Positions 38,504-47,730 of a stretch of DNA of 64,000 bases are shown here, one piece after another. Position 1 is the first letter of the stretch. Each line of letters starts with the position of its first letter. The notes under the pieces were generated by a model, which worked only from the letters and a program-made list of their open reading frames with translations, searched no databases and had not been told where the DNA came from. The translations under genes and the position numbers were made by a program. This DNA is from Craterilacuibacter sp. RT1T (GTDB lineage Bacteria > Pseudomonadota > Gammaproteobacteria > Burkholderiales > Chromobacteriaceae): contig NZ_JAMFLI010000001.1 in assembly GCF_023502145.1 (NCBI RefSeq), positions 558,001 to 622,000 of the forward strand, in the 5' to 3' direction.

Positions 38504-39829
38504 ATGGCTGACGCCTCATCTGCTGTACACCCGTTTTCCACCCGCCGTGCCTTGATGCCGATGTGGGGGCAGAATCCGCTGGCACCAAGCCAGTGGCCGG
38601 AGCGCTGGTCGCAACTGCAAGCGGCAGCCCTGCCGGAGCAGGCTCTTGCCTATGTTCATATTCCTTTTTGCGCCAATCACTGCGTTTTCTGCGGCTTTTA
38701 CCGCAATGGCTGGAACCCCGAGTCGGCTCGCCGTTATACCGACCGCCTGATCGCCGAGCTGGAAGCGGATGCCGCCAGGCGTGCGCCCGGTGGCAGCATC
38801 CAGGCCCTGTATCTGGGAGGCGGCACGCCGACCCTGCTTGCCGCAGAAGATCTGGCGCGCTTGCTGGACGCACTGCGCGCGACGCTGCCCTTGAGCGATG
38901 ACTGCGAAATCACGGTCGAGGGGCGCATATCGCATTTCACTCCGGAGAAGGTGGATGCTTGCCTTGCCAGTGGTGCCAACCGCTTCTCTATTGGCGTGCA
39001 GACCTTTGACTCGGCCATCCGCCGTCGCCTCGGCCGCAAACATCCGGGGGATGAAGCGGCTGATTATCTTGCCTGGCTGGCCGCATATAGCGGGCAGGTT
39101 GTCGTTGCCGACCTGATTTTCGGTTTGCCGGGGCAAAGCGAAGCAATCTGGCGGCGAGATCTTGAAATCGCCCTCGGGCTTGGCCTTGCCGGGCTGGATG
39201 TTTACGCCTTCAACTTGATGCCGCAATTGCCGATTGTGCGCATGATAGAAAAAGGTGCCTTCCCGCCCGCGCCCGGGCTTGCCGAGCAATTGCAGCAATA
39301 CCGCATTGCATGCCAGCTATTTGCAGATGCCGGCTGGGCGCAGTTGTCGAATAGCCATTTCGGCACGCCGGATGGTGGCGAGCGTAACCGTTACAACCTG
39401 GCCATCAAGTCGGGTGCGTCCTGTCTGGCTTTTGGTGCTGGTGCAGGCGGCAATCTGGCCGGTATCAGTTATGCGCTAGAGCCTGATCTTGCGCGCTACC
39501 TTGAGACGCCGCCGGCACAAAAGCCACTGGCCCGCATGGCGTGTGCGGCCACCGGTAAGCACTGGTTGCCGGTCTTGCAAGGCGAAATCGAAACCGGACG
39601 CTTCAGGCTGGCGGCTTTGCCTCGCCCCGAACTGACTCTGCCGCTCTTGCAGCATTGGGCAGGGCAGGGCCTGTTGTTGCTGGATGGCACATATGCCCGC
39701 CTGACAACGGAAGGTCGTTTCTGGGGCCCCACCATGATGCGGCACCTCGCCGATACCCTGCAGCCGGACAATCATGCCGGCCATACCGTGGCACTTCACC
39801 CTCATTGCACACGTAAGGAAACCGTATGA
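38504..39829 (+). CDS. hutW: Anaerobic haem-degrading radical SAM methyltransferase (ChuW/HutW family)
   Basis: This 441-residue radical SAM enzyme is of the HemN-related class. The cluster motif CANHCVFC gives Cys56, Cys60 and Cys63. GGGTPTLL, the EGRISHFTPEKVDAC strand and GVQTFD follow as in coproporphyrinogen dehydrogenase-like enzymes. ChuW opens the haem ring without oxygen, making anaerobilin and freeing iron. It is divergent from hemP behind a Fur box and overlaps hutX by 4 bp. Confidence 0.93.
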   Translation: MADASSAVHPFSTRRALMPMWGQNPLAPSQWPERWSQLQAAALPEQALAYVHIPFCANHCVFCGFYRNGWNPESARRYTDRLIAELEADAARRAPGGSIQALYLGGGTPTLLAAEDLARLLDALRATLPLSDDCEITVEGRISHFTPEKVDACLASGANRFSIGVQTFDSAIRRRLGRKHPGDEAADYLAWLAAYSGQVVVADLIFGLPGQSEAIWRRDLEIALGLGLAGLDVYAFNLMPQLPIVRMIEKGAFPPAPGLAEQLQQYRIACQLFADAGWAQLSNSHFGTPDGGERNRYNLAIKSGASCLAFGAGAGGNLAGISYALEPDLARYLETPPAQKPLARMACAATGKHWLPVLQGEIETGRFRLAALPRPELTLPLLQHWAGQGLLLLDGTYARLTTEGRFWGPTMMRHLADTLQPDNHAGHTVALHPHCTRKETV

Positions 39830-40326
39830 GCAATACCAAACTGATCGAAATCAAAGACCGTCTTTCCGCTAACCCCGGCGTCGTGCTGGAAGCCCTCGCC
39901 GAGAAAAACGGTTTGAGCGCGGCGCAAGTGATCGAGTGTCTGCCGGCGTCCATGTGGAAAAAGCGCGCCGGCAGTGATTGCGTCGAGGTTTTGCAGGCTT
40001 TGCCTGCATTGGGCGATGTGACGGTGATTGTGCATACCGCCGATGGCATTTTCGAGTTTGGCGGGCGTTTCCCCGAAGGGGAGATGGGCCATGGTTTCTA
40101 CAACCTCAAAAACCCTGGCGGGCTGCATGGCCATTTGCGCGTCAACCGCTGCCAGTACATTTATCTGGTCGAGCGGCAGTTTATGGGGCGCGATAGCGCA
40201 AGCCTGCTGTTTACCAATCAGGAGGGCGGCATCATGTTCAAGGTCTTTGCCGGGCGAAATGCCGACGGGGCGCTGAATCCGCTGCAGCTCGCTGCGTTAC
40301 GCCAGCTGTGCGGGGCGTCGCTATGA
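39826..40326 (+). CDS. hutX: Haem utilisation cytosolic carrier protein (HutX/ChuX)
   Basis: This 166-residue protein shows the N-terminal helical part followed by the HutX/ChuX barrel: EVLQALPALGDVTVIVHT, then the FEFGGRFPEGEMGHGFYNL block and the IYLVERQFMGRDSASLLF segment. ChuX-type dimers bind haem and hand it to the degrading enzyme. It is translationally coupled to hutW and to the next gene. Confidence 0.93.
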   Translation: MSNTKLIEIKDRLSANPGVVLEALAEKNGLSAAQVIECLPASMWKKRAGSDCVEVLQALPALGDVTVIVHTADGIFEFGGRFPEGEMGHGFYNLKNPGGLHGHLRVNRCQYIYLVERQFMGRDSASLLFTNQEGGIMFKVFAGRNADGALNPLQLAALRQLCGASL

Positions 40327-40976
40327 ACGATTTGCTGATTTTTGGTGCCAGCCGCAATAGTGGTTACTTGCTAGCACAGCAGGCGCGTGCGCAGGGCTTG
40401 CAGGTTGCCGCGCTGGCTCGTCCGGGGCGGGGGGCAGACTTGGCCAGGCTGGGCGTTACCGTCATAGAGGGGGATGCTTTTCATGCCGAGGATTGTCTGC
40501 GTGCACTGGCTTTGACGCAGCCAAGGCAAGTCGTCAGCTTGTTGGGCGGCAAGGATGGCACGGGCCGGAGAATTGACGAGATGGGCAATATCAATGTGAT
40601 TGCCGCGTGCGAGCACCATGGCGTTGAGCGTGCCTTACTGGTGAGCAGCTTTGGTTGCGGTGATCTCGCGCCTTTGCTCTCGGCTCAGGCCGCCAGCTTG
40701 CTGGGAGAGGCGCTTGCTGCCAAAAGCCGTGCCGAAGTGCGCTGGCAACAAAGCCCGCTTGCTGTCACTATATTGCGCCCGGGCGCGCTGAGCCACGCAG
40801 AAGGCAGCGGCCGCTGGCAGTTGCATGATGGCCGCCATGGCAGCGGCGCGACGCTAGCCCGTGCCGATTTGGCCCTGGCCATTCTTGCGCTATTGGCCGA
40901 TGTGGCAACCGCAGGCAAAGTTTTGTGTGTGAGCGCGCGCGCAGCAGAAGATGGCGGCGCCGGCGCAGTGCTTTAA
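40323..40976 (+). CDS. NAD(P)-binding Rossmann protein, ChuY-like (probable anaerobilin reductase)
   Basis: This 217-residue atypical short-chain reductase has the N-terminal nucleotide motif IFGASRNSGYLLA, the EGDAFH segment, and SFGCGD and RPGAL motifs as in the NAD(P)H-binding/biliverdin reductase B family. In E. coli ChuY reduces the ChuW product anaerobilin. The position directly after hutWX, with a 4-bp overlap, supports that role. The ATG at 40323 is preferred over an upstream in-frame start. Confidence 0.85.
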   Translation: MNDLLIFGASRNSGYLLAQQARAQGLQVAALARPGRGADLARLGVTVIEGDAFHAEDCLRALALTQPRQVVSLLGGKDGTGRRIDEMGNINVIAACEHHGVERALLVSSFGCGDLAPLLSAQAASLLGEALAAKSRAEVRWQQSPLAVTILRPGALSHAEGSGRWQLHDGRHGSGATLARADLALAILALLADVATAGKVLCVSARAAEDGGAGAVL

Positions 40977-41005
40977 CTGGCAAAGTGTCGCGGTATCTGT
41001 GGATA

Positions 41006-41039
41006 AAACAACAGCCCGGCTTTTGCCGGGCTGTTGTTT
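41006..41039. terminator. Bidirectional terminator after the hut operon
   Basis: A 15-bp perfect stem (41006-41020 with 41025-41039) has a TTTT loop. It closes the hutW operon on the plus strand and the ygiQ-like gene on the minus strand. Confidence 0.92.
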
Positions 41040-41054
41040 ATGCAAGGCGGCCGA

Positions 41055-43277
41055 TCAGCGCTTGCCGCTTTTGGGTGGTCGTCCTGCCGGTTTGCTGGTG
41101 TGGCGTGCGCCGGCCGGTTTTTTGTTCGGCGTCTGGCCATGGCTGCGGACATGGCTTGTCGCGCGGCGCGGGCTGCCGGCAGGGCTCTGGCGCGGGCTGC
41201 TGCTGCCAAAGCCTGGCTTGTCTTCGGCCCCCCATGGCGGCACCAGATGCTGCGGGCCATTGCCGATCAGATCGGCGCGGCCCATGTCTTCCAGTGCATT
41301 GCGTATCGTCGGCCAGTTTTTCGGGTCGTGAAAACGCAGGAAGGCTTTGTGCAGGCGGCGCCGTGCCGGGTCGCGCACCGCATCGACTTTTTCCGAGCTG
41401 CGCGCCAGCTTTTTCAGCGGGTTGCGACCGGTGTGCCACATGGTGGTGGCCAGCGCCATCGGCGTCGGGGTAAAGGTCTGCACCTGGTCCGGACGGAAGC
41501 CGTTGTCCTTGATCCATAAAGCCAGATTCAGCATGTCCTCGTCGCTGGTGCCCGGGTGGGCTGCGATAAAGTAGGGGATCAGATACTGCTTCTTGCCCGC
41601 CTGCTTGCTGTAGCGCTCGAACAATTCCTTGAAGCGGTAATAGCTGCCTATGCCCGGCTTCATCATCTTGGACAGCGTGCCCTGTTCGGTGTGCTCGGGC
41701 GCGATCTTCAGATAGCCGCTGACGTGGTGGGTGACCAACTCCTTCACGTACTCGGGCGAGCGCACCGCCAGATCGTAGCGTACGCCCGAGCCTATGGTCA
41801 GACGCTTGACGCCAGGCAGGGTGCGCGCCTTGCGGTAGAGCTGGATCAGCGGGCCATGGTCGGTATTCATGTTCTCGCAGATGTCCGGATAGACGCAGGA
41901 CAGGCGCCGGCACGAGGCCTCGATCTTTTCATCCTTGCAGGTCAGGCGGTACATATTGGCCGTCGGGCCGCCCAGATCGGAAATATGGCCGGTAAAGCCT
42001 TCGGTCTTGTCGCGGATTTCCTCGATCTCGCCCAGAATGCTGGCTTCCGAGCGGCTCTGGATAATGCGGCCTTCGTGTTCGGTAATCGAGCAGAAGGTAC
42101 AGCCGCCAAAGCAGCCGCGCATGATATTGACCGAGAAGCGGATCATCTCCCATGCCGGAATATTGGCGCCTTCGTAGACCGGATGCGGGTTGCGGGCATA
42201 GTTAAGCCCGTAAACGTAGTCCATCTCCGGCGTGGTTAGCGGAATGGGCGGCGGGTTCATCCACACATCGCGCTCGCCATGGGTTTGCACCAGTGCGCGC
42301 GCGTTGCCGGGGTTGGATTCCAGATGCAGGGTGCGGCTGGCGTGGGCATACAGCACCGGATCGTAGGCCACGGCCTCATAGGCCGGAATGCGGATCACAG
42401 TCTTGGCGCGCTCGGCACGGCGTGCCGCCAGGCGTTCTTCGCGGCTGACGATGCGGATGGTTTTGGGCGCATCCGGCGCGGCGGCGCTATCGCAGGCGGC
42501 TTCTGTTGCCTGGGTGGTGTCGATATAGGGGTTGATATGGCTGTCAATGCGGCCGGGCACGTCGACCGTGCTGGAGTCCATTTCGCTCCAGCCTTCGGGC
42601 AGCCAGCCATAAGGCGCCATAAACGAGGTGCCGCGCACATCGCGGATATCGGCCAGACGCTCGCCGGCGGCGGCGCGGTGGGCCACTTCAACCAGTGCGC
42701 GTTCGGCATTGCCGAACAGCAGCATATCGGCCTTGGAGTAGACCAGTGCCGACTGGCGCACTTTTTCGCTCCAGTAGTCGTACTGCGCGATACGGCGCAA
42801 GGAGGCTTCGATGCCGCCGACCATGATGTCGGTGCCGGGATAGGCTTCGCGACAGCGCTGGGCATAGACGGCCACGGCGCGGTCGGGACGCTTGCCAGCC
42901 ACACCGGCGGCGGTATAGGCATCGTCCGAACGGGGTTTGCGGTCGGCGGTGTAGTGGTTGACCATCGAATCCATATTGCCGGCCGAGACGCCGAAAAACA
43001 GCCGCGGCTTGCCCAGTGCCTTGAAGTCTTCGGCCGAATGCCAGTCAGGCTGGCTGATAATGCCGACCTTGAAGCCCTGGTCTTCTAGCAGGCGGCCTAT
43101 CAGCGCCATGCCGAAGCTGGGGTGATCGATATAGGCGTCACCGGTCACCAGAATAATGTCGCACGCATTCCAGCCCAGCTGCTTCATCTCGATGCGGCTC
43201 ATAGGCAGGAAGGGGGCGCTTTTGTGTTTTTTATTGGAACGCAGGGCGTGGATGGGGGGGGTGGTGACGTCGGTCAT
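41055..43277 (-). CDS. YgiQ-family radical SAM protein
   Basis: This 740-residue protein has the N-terminal B12-like region ([19 protein letters not shown]) and a radical SAM cluster CFGGCTFC (Cys389, 393, 396). A DUF3362-type C-terminal segment follows, with a low-complexity basic tail rich in Pro, Arg and Ser (about 690-740). YgiQ is widespread but its reaction is not established. The gene is monocistronic, between a shared terminator and a 292-bp gap. Confidence 0.92.
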   Translation of the reverse strand: MTDVTTPPIHALRSNKKHKSAPFLPMSRIEMKQLGWNACDIILVTGDAYIDHPSFGMALIGRLLEDQGFKVGIISQPDWHSAEDFKALGKPRLFFGVSAGNMDSMVNHYTADRKPRSDDAYTAAGVAGKRPDRAVAVYAQRCREAYPGTDIMVGGIEASLRRIAQYDYWSEKVRQSALVYSKADMLLFGNAERALVEVAHRAAAGERLADIRDVRGTSFMAPYGWLPEGWSEMDSSTVDVPGRIDSHINPYIDTTQATEAACDSAAAPDAPKTIRIVSREERLAARRAERAKTVIRIPAYEAVAYDPVLYAHASRTLHLESNPGNARALVQTHGERDVWMNPPPIPLTTPEMDYVYGLNYARNPHPVYEGANIPAWEMIRFSVNIMRGCFGGCTFCSITEHEGRIIQSRSEASILGEIEEIRDKTEGFTGHISDLGGPTANMYRLTCKDEKIEASCRRLSCVYPDICENMNTDHGPLIQLYRKARTLPGVKRLTIGSGVRYDLAVRSPEYVKELVTHHVSGYLKIAPEHTEQGTLSKMMKPGIGSYYRFKELFERYSKQAGKKQYLIPYFIAAHPGTSDEDMLNLALWIKDNGFRPDQVQTFTPTPMALATTMWHTGRNPLKKLARSSEKVDAVRDPARRRLHKAFLRFHDPKNWPTIRNALEDMGRADLIGNGPQHLVPPWGAEDKPGFGSSSPRQSPAGSPRRATSHVRSHGQTPNKKPAGARHTSKPAGRPPKSGKR

Positions 43278-43569
43278 GGCTGGGCTTCAATTCGGCAAGG
43301 CGCGCATTGTGCCAGAAATGGCGGTTTTTTTCATGGTTTTTTGTTGATTTTCATTGACATAGCCCTGTTTGCCTCAGGGGCAATGCGCTGCTTTGCCATG
43401 TTGTTGCTGTATGCTCGATCGGGTTTTTGCCTGTCGCGCAGTCATTGTTTTTTGCTGTTTTGATATTGAGCACTACCTTTCAAGGCGTAAACGTGTTTAA
43501 ACTCGCCGTCTTTGCTGCCTGCTGCATCCTTGGCTGTGGCGGGCATGGACTTATTTGGGAGTAATCCGC
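43278..43569. other. Intergenic gap without recognised gene
   Basis: This 292-bp gap lies between the divergent ygiQ-like and NylB-like genes. It is less GC-rich than its flanks and carries T-rich tracts (near 43327 and 43445) that may hold promoters. No RNA gene, repeat or conserved ORF is seen. Confidence 0.5.
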
Positions 43570-44901
43570 ATGTCTTTTTGTCTCCGACCCCTTCGTGCCG
43601 GCTTAGGCGCGCTGCTGGTGTGGGCTGCCTTCGCGCCGGCACAGGCGGCGGGTAATCCAGCCGTGCCGGATGCGGCAGCGAGCGACCCCGCTTCCCTGGG
43701 CTGGATGGTGGGTTCGCCGCCACCGCCCGAGCGCATCATTCGCTTTGAGGATGGCAGCTATTTCAAATTTCCGGCCATGCGCTGGAGCGTGTCCCATTTT
43801 CGCCAGCTGATGCCGACGGTGAATGTGTCGCGCGGGCTGGGTGCGCCGGTGCCTTTGCCGTACAAGCTGCGCAGCGAGATTGATGCGCTGCGCTTCACCC
43901 CCCTGGGCGCGAGCGAGACCATGACTTGGGGCGAGTCGCTGGGCGCCAACTACACCGACGGCATCGTGGTGCTGCACAAGGGACGTGTTGTTTACGAGCG
44001 TTACTTTGGCGTATTGAAGGATGATGGCCAGCATGGCGCGATGTCGGTCACCAAGTCGCTGGTCGGTACGCTGGGCGCGATGCTGGTGGCCGAGGGCAAG
44101 CTGGATGCGGGCAAGCCGGTGTCGGCTTATCTGCCCGAGCTGGCCGGTTCGGCTTTTGGCGATGCCACCGTGCGCCAGGTGCTGGACATGACGACTGGCC
44201 TGCAGTTTAGCGAAGACTATGCCAACCCCAAGGCCGAGGTATGGGCACATGCCGCCGCCGGCAGCCCGCTGCCCAAGGCCAAGGATTACACCGGCCCGCG
44301 CAGCTATTACGAGTTTTTGCAGACGGTGAAAAAGCAGGGCGAGCATGGTGCGGCTTTCGGCTACAAGACCGCCAACACCGATGCGCTGGGCTGGATAATC
44401 GCCCGCGTGACCGGCCGTTCGGTGGCTGAACTCTTGTCCGAGCGCGTATGGCGCCGCATGGGGGCGGAGCAGGATGCCTACTTTACCGTTGACTCGACCG
44501 GCACCCCGTTTGCCGGTGGCGGGCTGAATACCGGCTTGCGCGATCTGGCGCGGTTTGGCGAGATGATGCGCAATAACGGCCGCTTTAACGGCCAGCAGAT
44601 TATTCCGCGCGCGGCGGTCGACGATATCCGCCATGGCGGCAAACCGGCCGATTTTGCCAAGGCCGGCTACAAGCTGCTGCCGGGCTGGAGCTACCGCAAT
44701 ATGTGGTGGGTCTCGCATAACGAGCACGGCGCTTACGCCGCGCGCGGGGTGTACGGGCAAACCCTTTATATCGACCCCAAGGCCGAGATGGTGATTGCGC
44801 GCTACGCCTCCAATCCGGTGGCCGGCAATGCCGCCAATGATCCGACCTCGCTGCCGGCTTATCATATGCTGGCCAAGCATCTGATGGGTGCGGCCAAGTA
44901 A
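43570..44901 (+). CDS. Serine hydrolase, NylB/class C beta-lactamase-like (exported)
   Basis: This 443-residue protein has an N-terminal signal sequence ending near AFAPAQAA. The penicillin-recognising fold shows the SxxK nucleophile in MSVTKS (Ser159, Lys162), the tyrosine of FGYKTANTD (Tyr265) and a C-terminal GVYGQTLYIDP. The run of motifs (PPPPERI, MSVTKS, QVLDM, ANTDALGWI, GGGLNTG) follows 6-aminohexanoate-dimer hydrolase NylB. The substrate is unknown; an amide or ester is likely. The ATG at 43570 is preferred over a TTG at 43555. A terminator follows. Confidence 0.88.
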   Translation: MSFCLRPLRAGLGALLVWAAFAPAQAAGNPAVPDAAASDPASLGWMVGSPPPPERIIRFEDGSYFKFPAMRWSVSHFRQLMPTVNVSRGLGAPVPLPYKLRSEIDALRFTPLGASETMTWGESLGANYTDGIVVLHKGRVVYERYFGVLKDDGQHGAMSVTKSLVGTLGAMLVAEGKLDAGKPVSAYLPELAGSAFGDATVRQVLDMTTGLQFSEDYANPKAEVWAHAAAGSPLPKAKDYTGPRSYYEFLQTVKKQGEHGAAFGYKTANTDALGWIIARVTGRSVAELLSERVWRRMGAEQDAYFTVDSTGTPFAGGGLNTGLRDLARFGEMMRNNGRFNGQQIIPRAAVDDIRHGGKPADFAKAGYKLLPGWSYRNMWWVSHNEHGAYAARGVYGQTLYIDPKAEMVIARYASNPVAGNAANDPTSLPAYHMLAKHLMGAAK

Positions 44902-44926
44902 AGCGCAGGGTGCCGCGTTTGTCCGC

Positions 44927-44959
44927 AAGGGGCAGGGCCATGAGGCCTTGCCCCTTTTT
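44927..44959 (+). terminator. Terminator of the NylB-like gene
   Basis: A 13-bp stem with one G-T pair (44927-44939 with 44944-44956) and a 4-nt loop is followed by T residues. Confidence 0.88.
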
Positions 44960-45360
44960 GCTGTCCCGATGCCGTTTTGCGTGCTGTTCTGTGCGGTGAG
45001 AGGGGCGGGCGCGTCCACGCCCTTGCATGCCCGGTGTCTCCAAGTCTCGCGCAACCCCGCAGCAAAAAAAACGCTAGAGAGCTTAAGGCCTTGCCCGCAA
45101 TAGGCCCAGCCCGGCGCTTAGAACCTGTTCACGATCTGCTGCGCATCGGCGATACGGCGTTAAAAATAGCTTCGAAATGCTCATGTACCACCTGTACATT
45201 CCGCTTTCTCAGCCGTTTTCGCCTTGTCTCGCCCTTGCTCGCGAGAGCGTGAACACGCTCTTAGTCGTAGCGGTTTGCAGCGCTATTGCGGTGCAATACA
45301 TTGCCGCCAACGAGGCGATCGCCTATGCTCGCGTTTTCAAATATTGAAGATGGGTACCTC
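44960..45360. other. Gene-poor gap with a repeat element
   Basis: This gap of about 400 bp before the DUF1615 gene holds no recognised gene. Its second part is the 148-bp MITE-like repeat. Bases 45275-45302 show a weak TTGCAG-16-TACATT promoter-like pair just after the repeat, which could drive the lipoprotein gene. Confidence 0.4.
45117..45264. repeat. MITE-like palindromic element (full copy)
   Basis: This 148-bp element has imperfect terminal inverted repeats (left CTTAGAACCTGTTCACGAT, right CTAAGAGCGTGTTCACGCT; 15 of 19 match) and an internal palindrome ATGTAC-5-GTACAT (45183-45199). It has no coding capacity. Fifty bases of its left end recur, inverted, at 53489-53538 with 47 of 50 identities. 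Confidence 0.7.
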
Positions 45361-46569
45361 GTGTCGCGTGTTCTGACCCTGCTTGGCTGTACCCTGCTTG
45401 TTTCTGCCTGCGCCACGCAACAGGCGCCGGTACCGGTCGTGCTTGCGCCGGCGGTAGTGCCCGAGTCGCCGCCGTTAGCGGTGACGCCCACTGTCGTGCC
45501 GGTCGTTGCGCCGGTGGCCGAGCCTAAGCCTGTGGTGAAAGTGCTGCCGCAGATGAGCGAGGCCGAAGGGCGGGCGCTGCTGGATCGCTTGTTGCCGGTC
45601 AAGGTGTCGCCGCGTGCCGGCTGGCGTGAAGATATTTTGTCGGCGTTTAGTGCGCAAAAAATTCCGTATACGGCGCAAAACTTTTGTGCGGCACTGGCGG
45701 TGATCGAGCAGGAATCAAGCTGGCAGGCCGACCCGACGGTGCCGGGCCTGCCCGGCATGGTATGGGGCGCGATCGAGGAGCGGGCCGCTCGCTACCATGT
45801 GCCGCTGGCATTGGCCAAGACCGCTTTTTTGAAGGGGTCGCCCGATGGGCGCAGCTATAAGGCGCGTATCGACAGCCTGCGCACCGAAAGGGAAGTGAGC
45901 GAACTGTTTGACGATATGGCGGCCGATGCCGTGCGTTACGGCTTGCCGGTCGGGATGAAAAACCCGATCCGTACCGGCGGGCCGATGCAGGTGAGCGTGG
46001 CTTTTGCCGAGTCTCAGGTCGAGGCCTGGCCTTATCCTTATATCCGCCGTGGCAGCATACGCAGCGAAGTGTTCAGCCGCCGTGGCGGGCTTTATTTCGG
46101 CATTGCCAATCTCTTGCAGTACCCTGCACCGTATAGCGAGATGAAATACCGTTTTGCCGACTTTAACGCCGGGCGCTATTCCAGCCGCAATGCCGCCTTT
46201 CAGGCCGCCTTGTCATCCTTGTCCGGTCAGCGCCTGACGCTGGATGGCGATCTGCTGAATTACCGTGCCGGTGGCGCGCAGAGCGAAACCTCGCAGGTAT
46301 TGCAGGCGCTGGCCGGCCGTCTGGGCATGAGCCCTGACGCGATGGCGCGTGACCTGAAAATGGAAAAGCTGGCCGGTTTTGGCCAGAGTGCCTTGTACCG
46401 CAAGGTGTTCGAACTGGCGGCGCGCGAGCAGGGCCGGGCTTTGCCGCGCGCCATCATGCCGCAGATCGATCTGAAAAGCCCCAAGATCAGCCGCAAGCTC
46501 ACCACCGAATGGTTTGCCGGGCGCGTCGACTGGCGTTACCAAACCTGCCTTGCGCGCGTGCCGCGTTAA
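45361..46569 (+). CDS. DUF1615 family lipoprotein
   Basis: This 402-residue protein has a lipoprotein signal (VLTLLGCTLLVSAC; Cys near residue 17) and then a Pro/Val-rich linker (about 22-60). The body is DUF1615, with CAALAVIEQESSWQADP, reminiscent of the catalytic glutamate region of lytic transglycosylases, though the activity is unproven. The GTG at 45361 gives a canonical signal peptide; ATG 45325 or 45286 would add acidic residues before it. It converges with the DedA gene, and the stops overlap by 3 bp. Confidence 0.83.
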   Translation: MSRVLTLLGCTLLVSACATQQAPVPVVLAPAVVPESPPLAVTPTVVPVVAPVAEPKPVVKVLPQMSEAEGRALLDRLLPVKVSPRAGWREDILSAFSAQKIPYTAQNFCAALAVIEQESSWQADPTVPGLPGMVWGAIEERAARYHVPLALAKTAFLKGSPDGRSYKARIDSLRTEREVSELFDDMAADAVRYGLPVGMKNPIRTGGPMQVSVAFAESQVEAWPYPYIRRGSIRSEVFSRRGGLYFGIANLLQYPAPYSEMKYRFADFNAGRYSSRNAAFQAALSSLSGQRLTLDGDLLNYRAGGAQSETSQVLQALAGRLGMSPDAMARDLKMEKLAGFGQSALYRKVFELAAREQGRALPRAIMPQIDLKSPKISRKLTTEWFAGRVDWRYQTCLARVPR

Positions 46570-47117
46570 GCGTGCTGGCGGTGTTTGCGCCAAAGCAGGA
46601 ACAGGGTGCCGGCGCACACAATGGCGATAAAGGCGGCCTCTTCCAGCTGCTTGAGTTCGCCCAGCAGCAAGCCGAGCGCGCTGCCGAAGGCATAGCCCAG
46701 GCTCGCGAACAGGCTGGCCCAGATGGCGGCGCCGATGGCATTGTAAAAGGCGAAGGTGGCAAAGGGGATGCGGCTCATGCCCATAATGGCCGGGCCTGCG
46801 GTGCGCAGGCCCAGCATGAAACGGATGCCGATAATGAGCGGGGCATGCCATTTGTCCAGCAGGGTGTTGATGCGCGGCGTATGGCGGGCCAGTGCCGGAA
46901 AGCGGGCCAATAGCCACGGGCCGCGCCAGCGTCCCAGGCTGAAAGCCAGCATGTCGCCGCAAAAGCCGCCGGCCGCCGCGACCGCCATCACCCAGGGCAG
47001 GCTCAGCCAGCCGCGGTGTGCGGCAAAGCCGGCGGCTAGCAAAACGGTTTCGCCCTCTATGGCCGTGCCGGCAAACAGGGCGTAGTAGCCGTACTGGTCG
47101 ATTAGCGTGCTGAGCAT
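46566..47117 (-). CDS. DedA-family membrane protein
   Basis: This 183-residue protein has about four to five helices. The VTT/SNARE-associated domain shows FAGTAIEGETVLLAAGFAA, GGFCGDMLAFSLGR, the IIGIRFMLGLRTAGPAIMG block and NAIGAAIWA. DedA proteins translocate lipids or act in envelope homeostasis, and acidic and arginine residues here are the conserved functional ones. Its stop shares 3 bp with the DUF1615 stop. Confidence 0.88.
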   Translation of the reverse strand: MLSTLIDQYGYYALFAGTAIEGETVLLAAGFAAHRGWLSLPWVMAVAAAGGFCGDMLAFSLGRWRGPWLLARFPALARHTPRINTLLDKWHAPLIIGIRFMLGLRTAGPAIMGMSRIPFATFAFYNAIGAAIWASLFASLGYAFGSALGLLLGELKQLEEAAFIAIVCAGTLFLLWRKHRQHA

Positions 47118-47181
47118 GGTGTGGGTGGCGGGATGGAGGTGTGTCTAGTGTAAACGCTGCATGACATCCGTGCAGCAAGGC

Positions 47182-47211
47182 AAAAAGCCCCGACCGGAGT
47201 CGAGGCTTTTT
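47182..47211 (-). terminator. Terminator of the tRNA operon
   Basis: Read on the minus strand, a stem with one mismatch (AAAAAGCCTCGA with TCGGGGCTTTTT) ends in T residues 7 bases after the last tRNA. Confidence 0.8.
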
Positions 47212-47217
47212 GTTGTT

Positions 47218-47293
<76 letters not shown>

Positions 47294-47301
47294 AAAACTG
47301 C

Positions 47302-47377
47302 TGGCGTCCCCAGGGGGAGTCGAACCCCCGTTATCGCCGTGAAAGGGCGGTGTCCTAGGCCACTAGACGATGGGGAC
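47302..47377 (-). tRNA. tRNA-Glu (TTC)
   Basis: This 76-nt cloverleaf begins GTCCCCATCGTCTAG, has anticodon loop CTTTCAC (TTC), T-loop GGTTCGACTC and encoded CCA. It is very similar to E. coli tRNA-Glu. Confidence 0.97.
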
Positions 47378-47424
47378 CTTAATGGTCGGTCGAAGCGATG
47401 TTGCGGCTTCTGGCCTGAATCTTT

Positions 47425-47500
<76 letters not shown>

Positions 47501-47545
47501 ACGTTTGACTGCGTCCGTTGCCTTGTGTGCTGCAACGAGAACGGA

Positions 47546-47574
47546 ACTATACAGAGGGCTTTTTTTTCCGTCAA
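47546..47574 (-). promoter_or_regulatory. Sigma70 promoter of the tRNA operon
   Basis: On the minus strand TTGACG (-35, 47569-47574) and TATAGT (-10, 47546-47551) are separated by 17 bp, about 45 bp upstream of the first tRNA. Confidence 0.85.
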
Positions 47575-47730
47575 GGCGTTTTTGTATTGTTTTTGTGAAA
47601 AAGGCGGATTTGCCGATTTATCTTGGGGCATGGTGTGTTGTTAGGCATGAGGGGCGGCGCTGCCGGGTCGCCGTTTGTTCCGCTCTGGCCTTATAATCGC
47701 CGTTTTACATCCTGTGACGGCGGTCTAGCC

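Noticed and set aside
43603-45054. 483-residue minus-strand open frame opposite the serine hydrolase
   Set aside because: No motif or plausible start signal; the plus strand encodes a full NylB-like protein.
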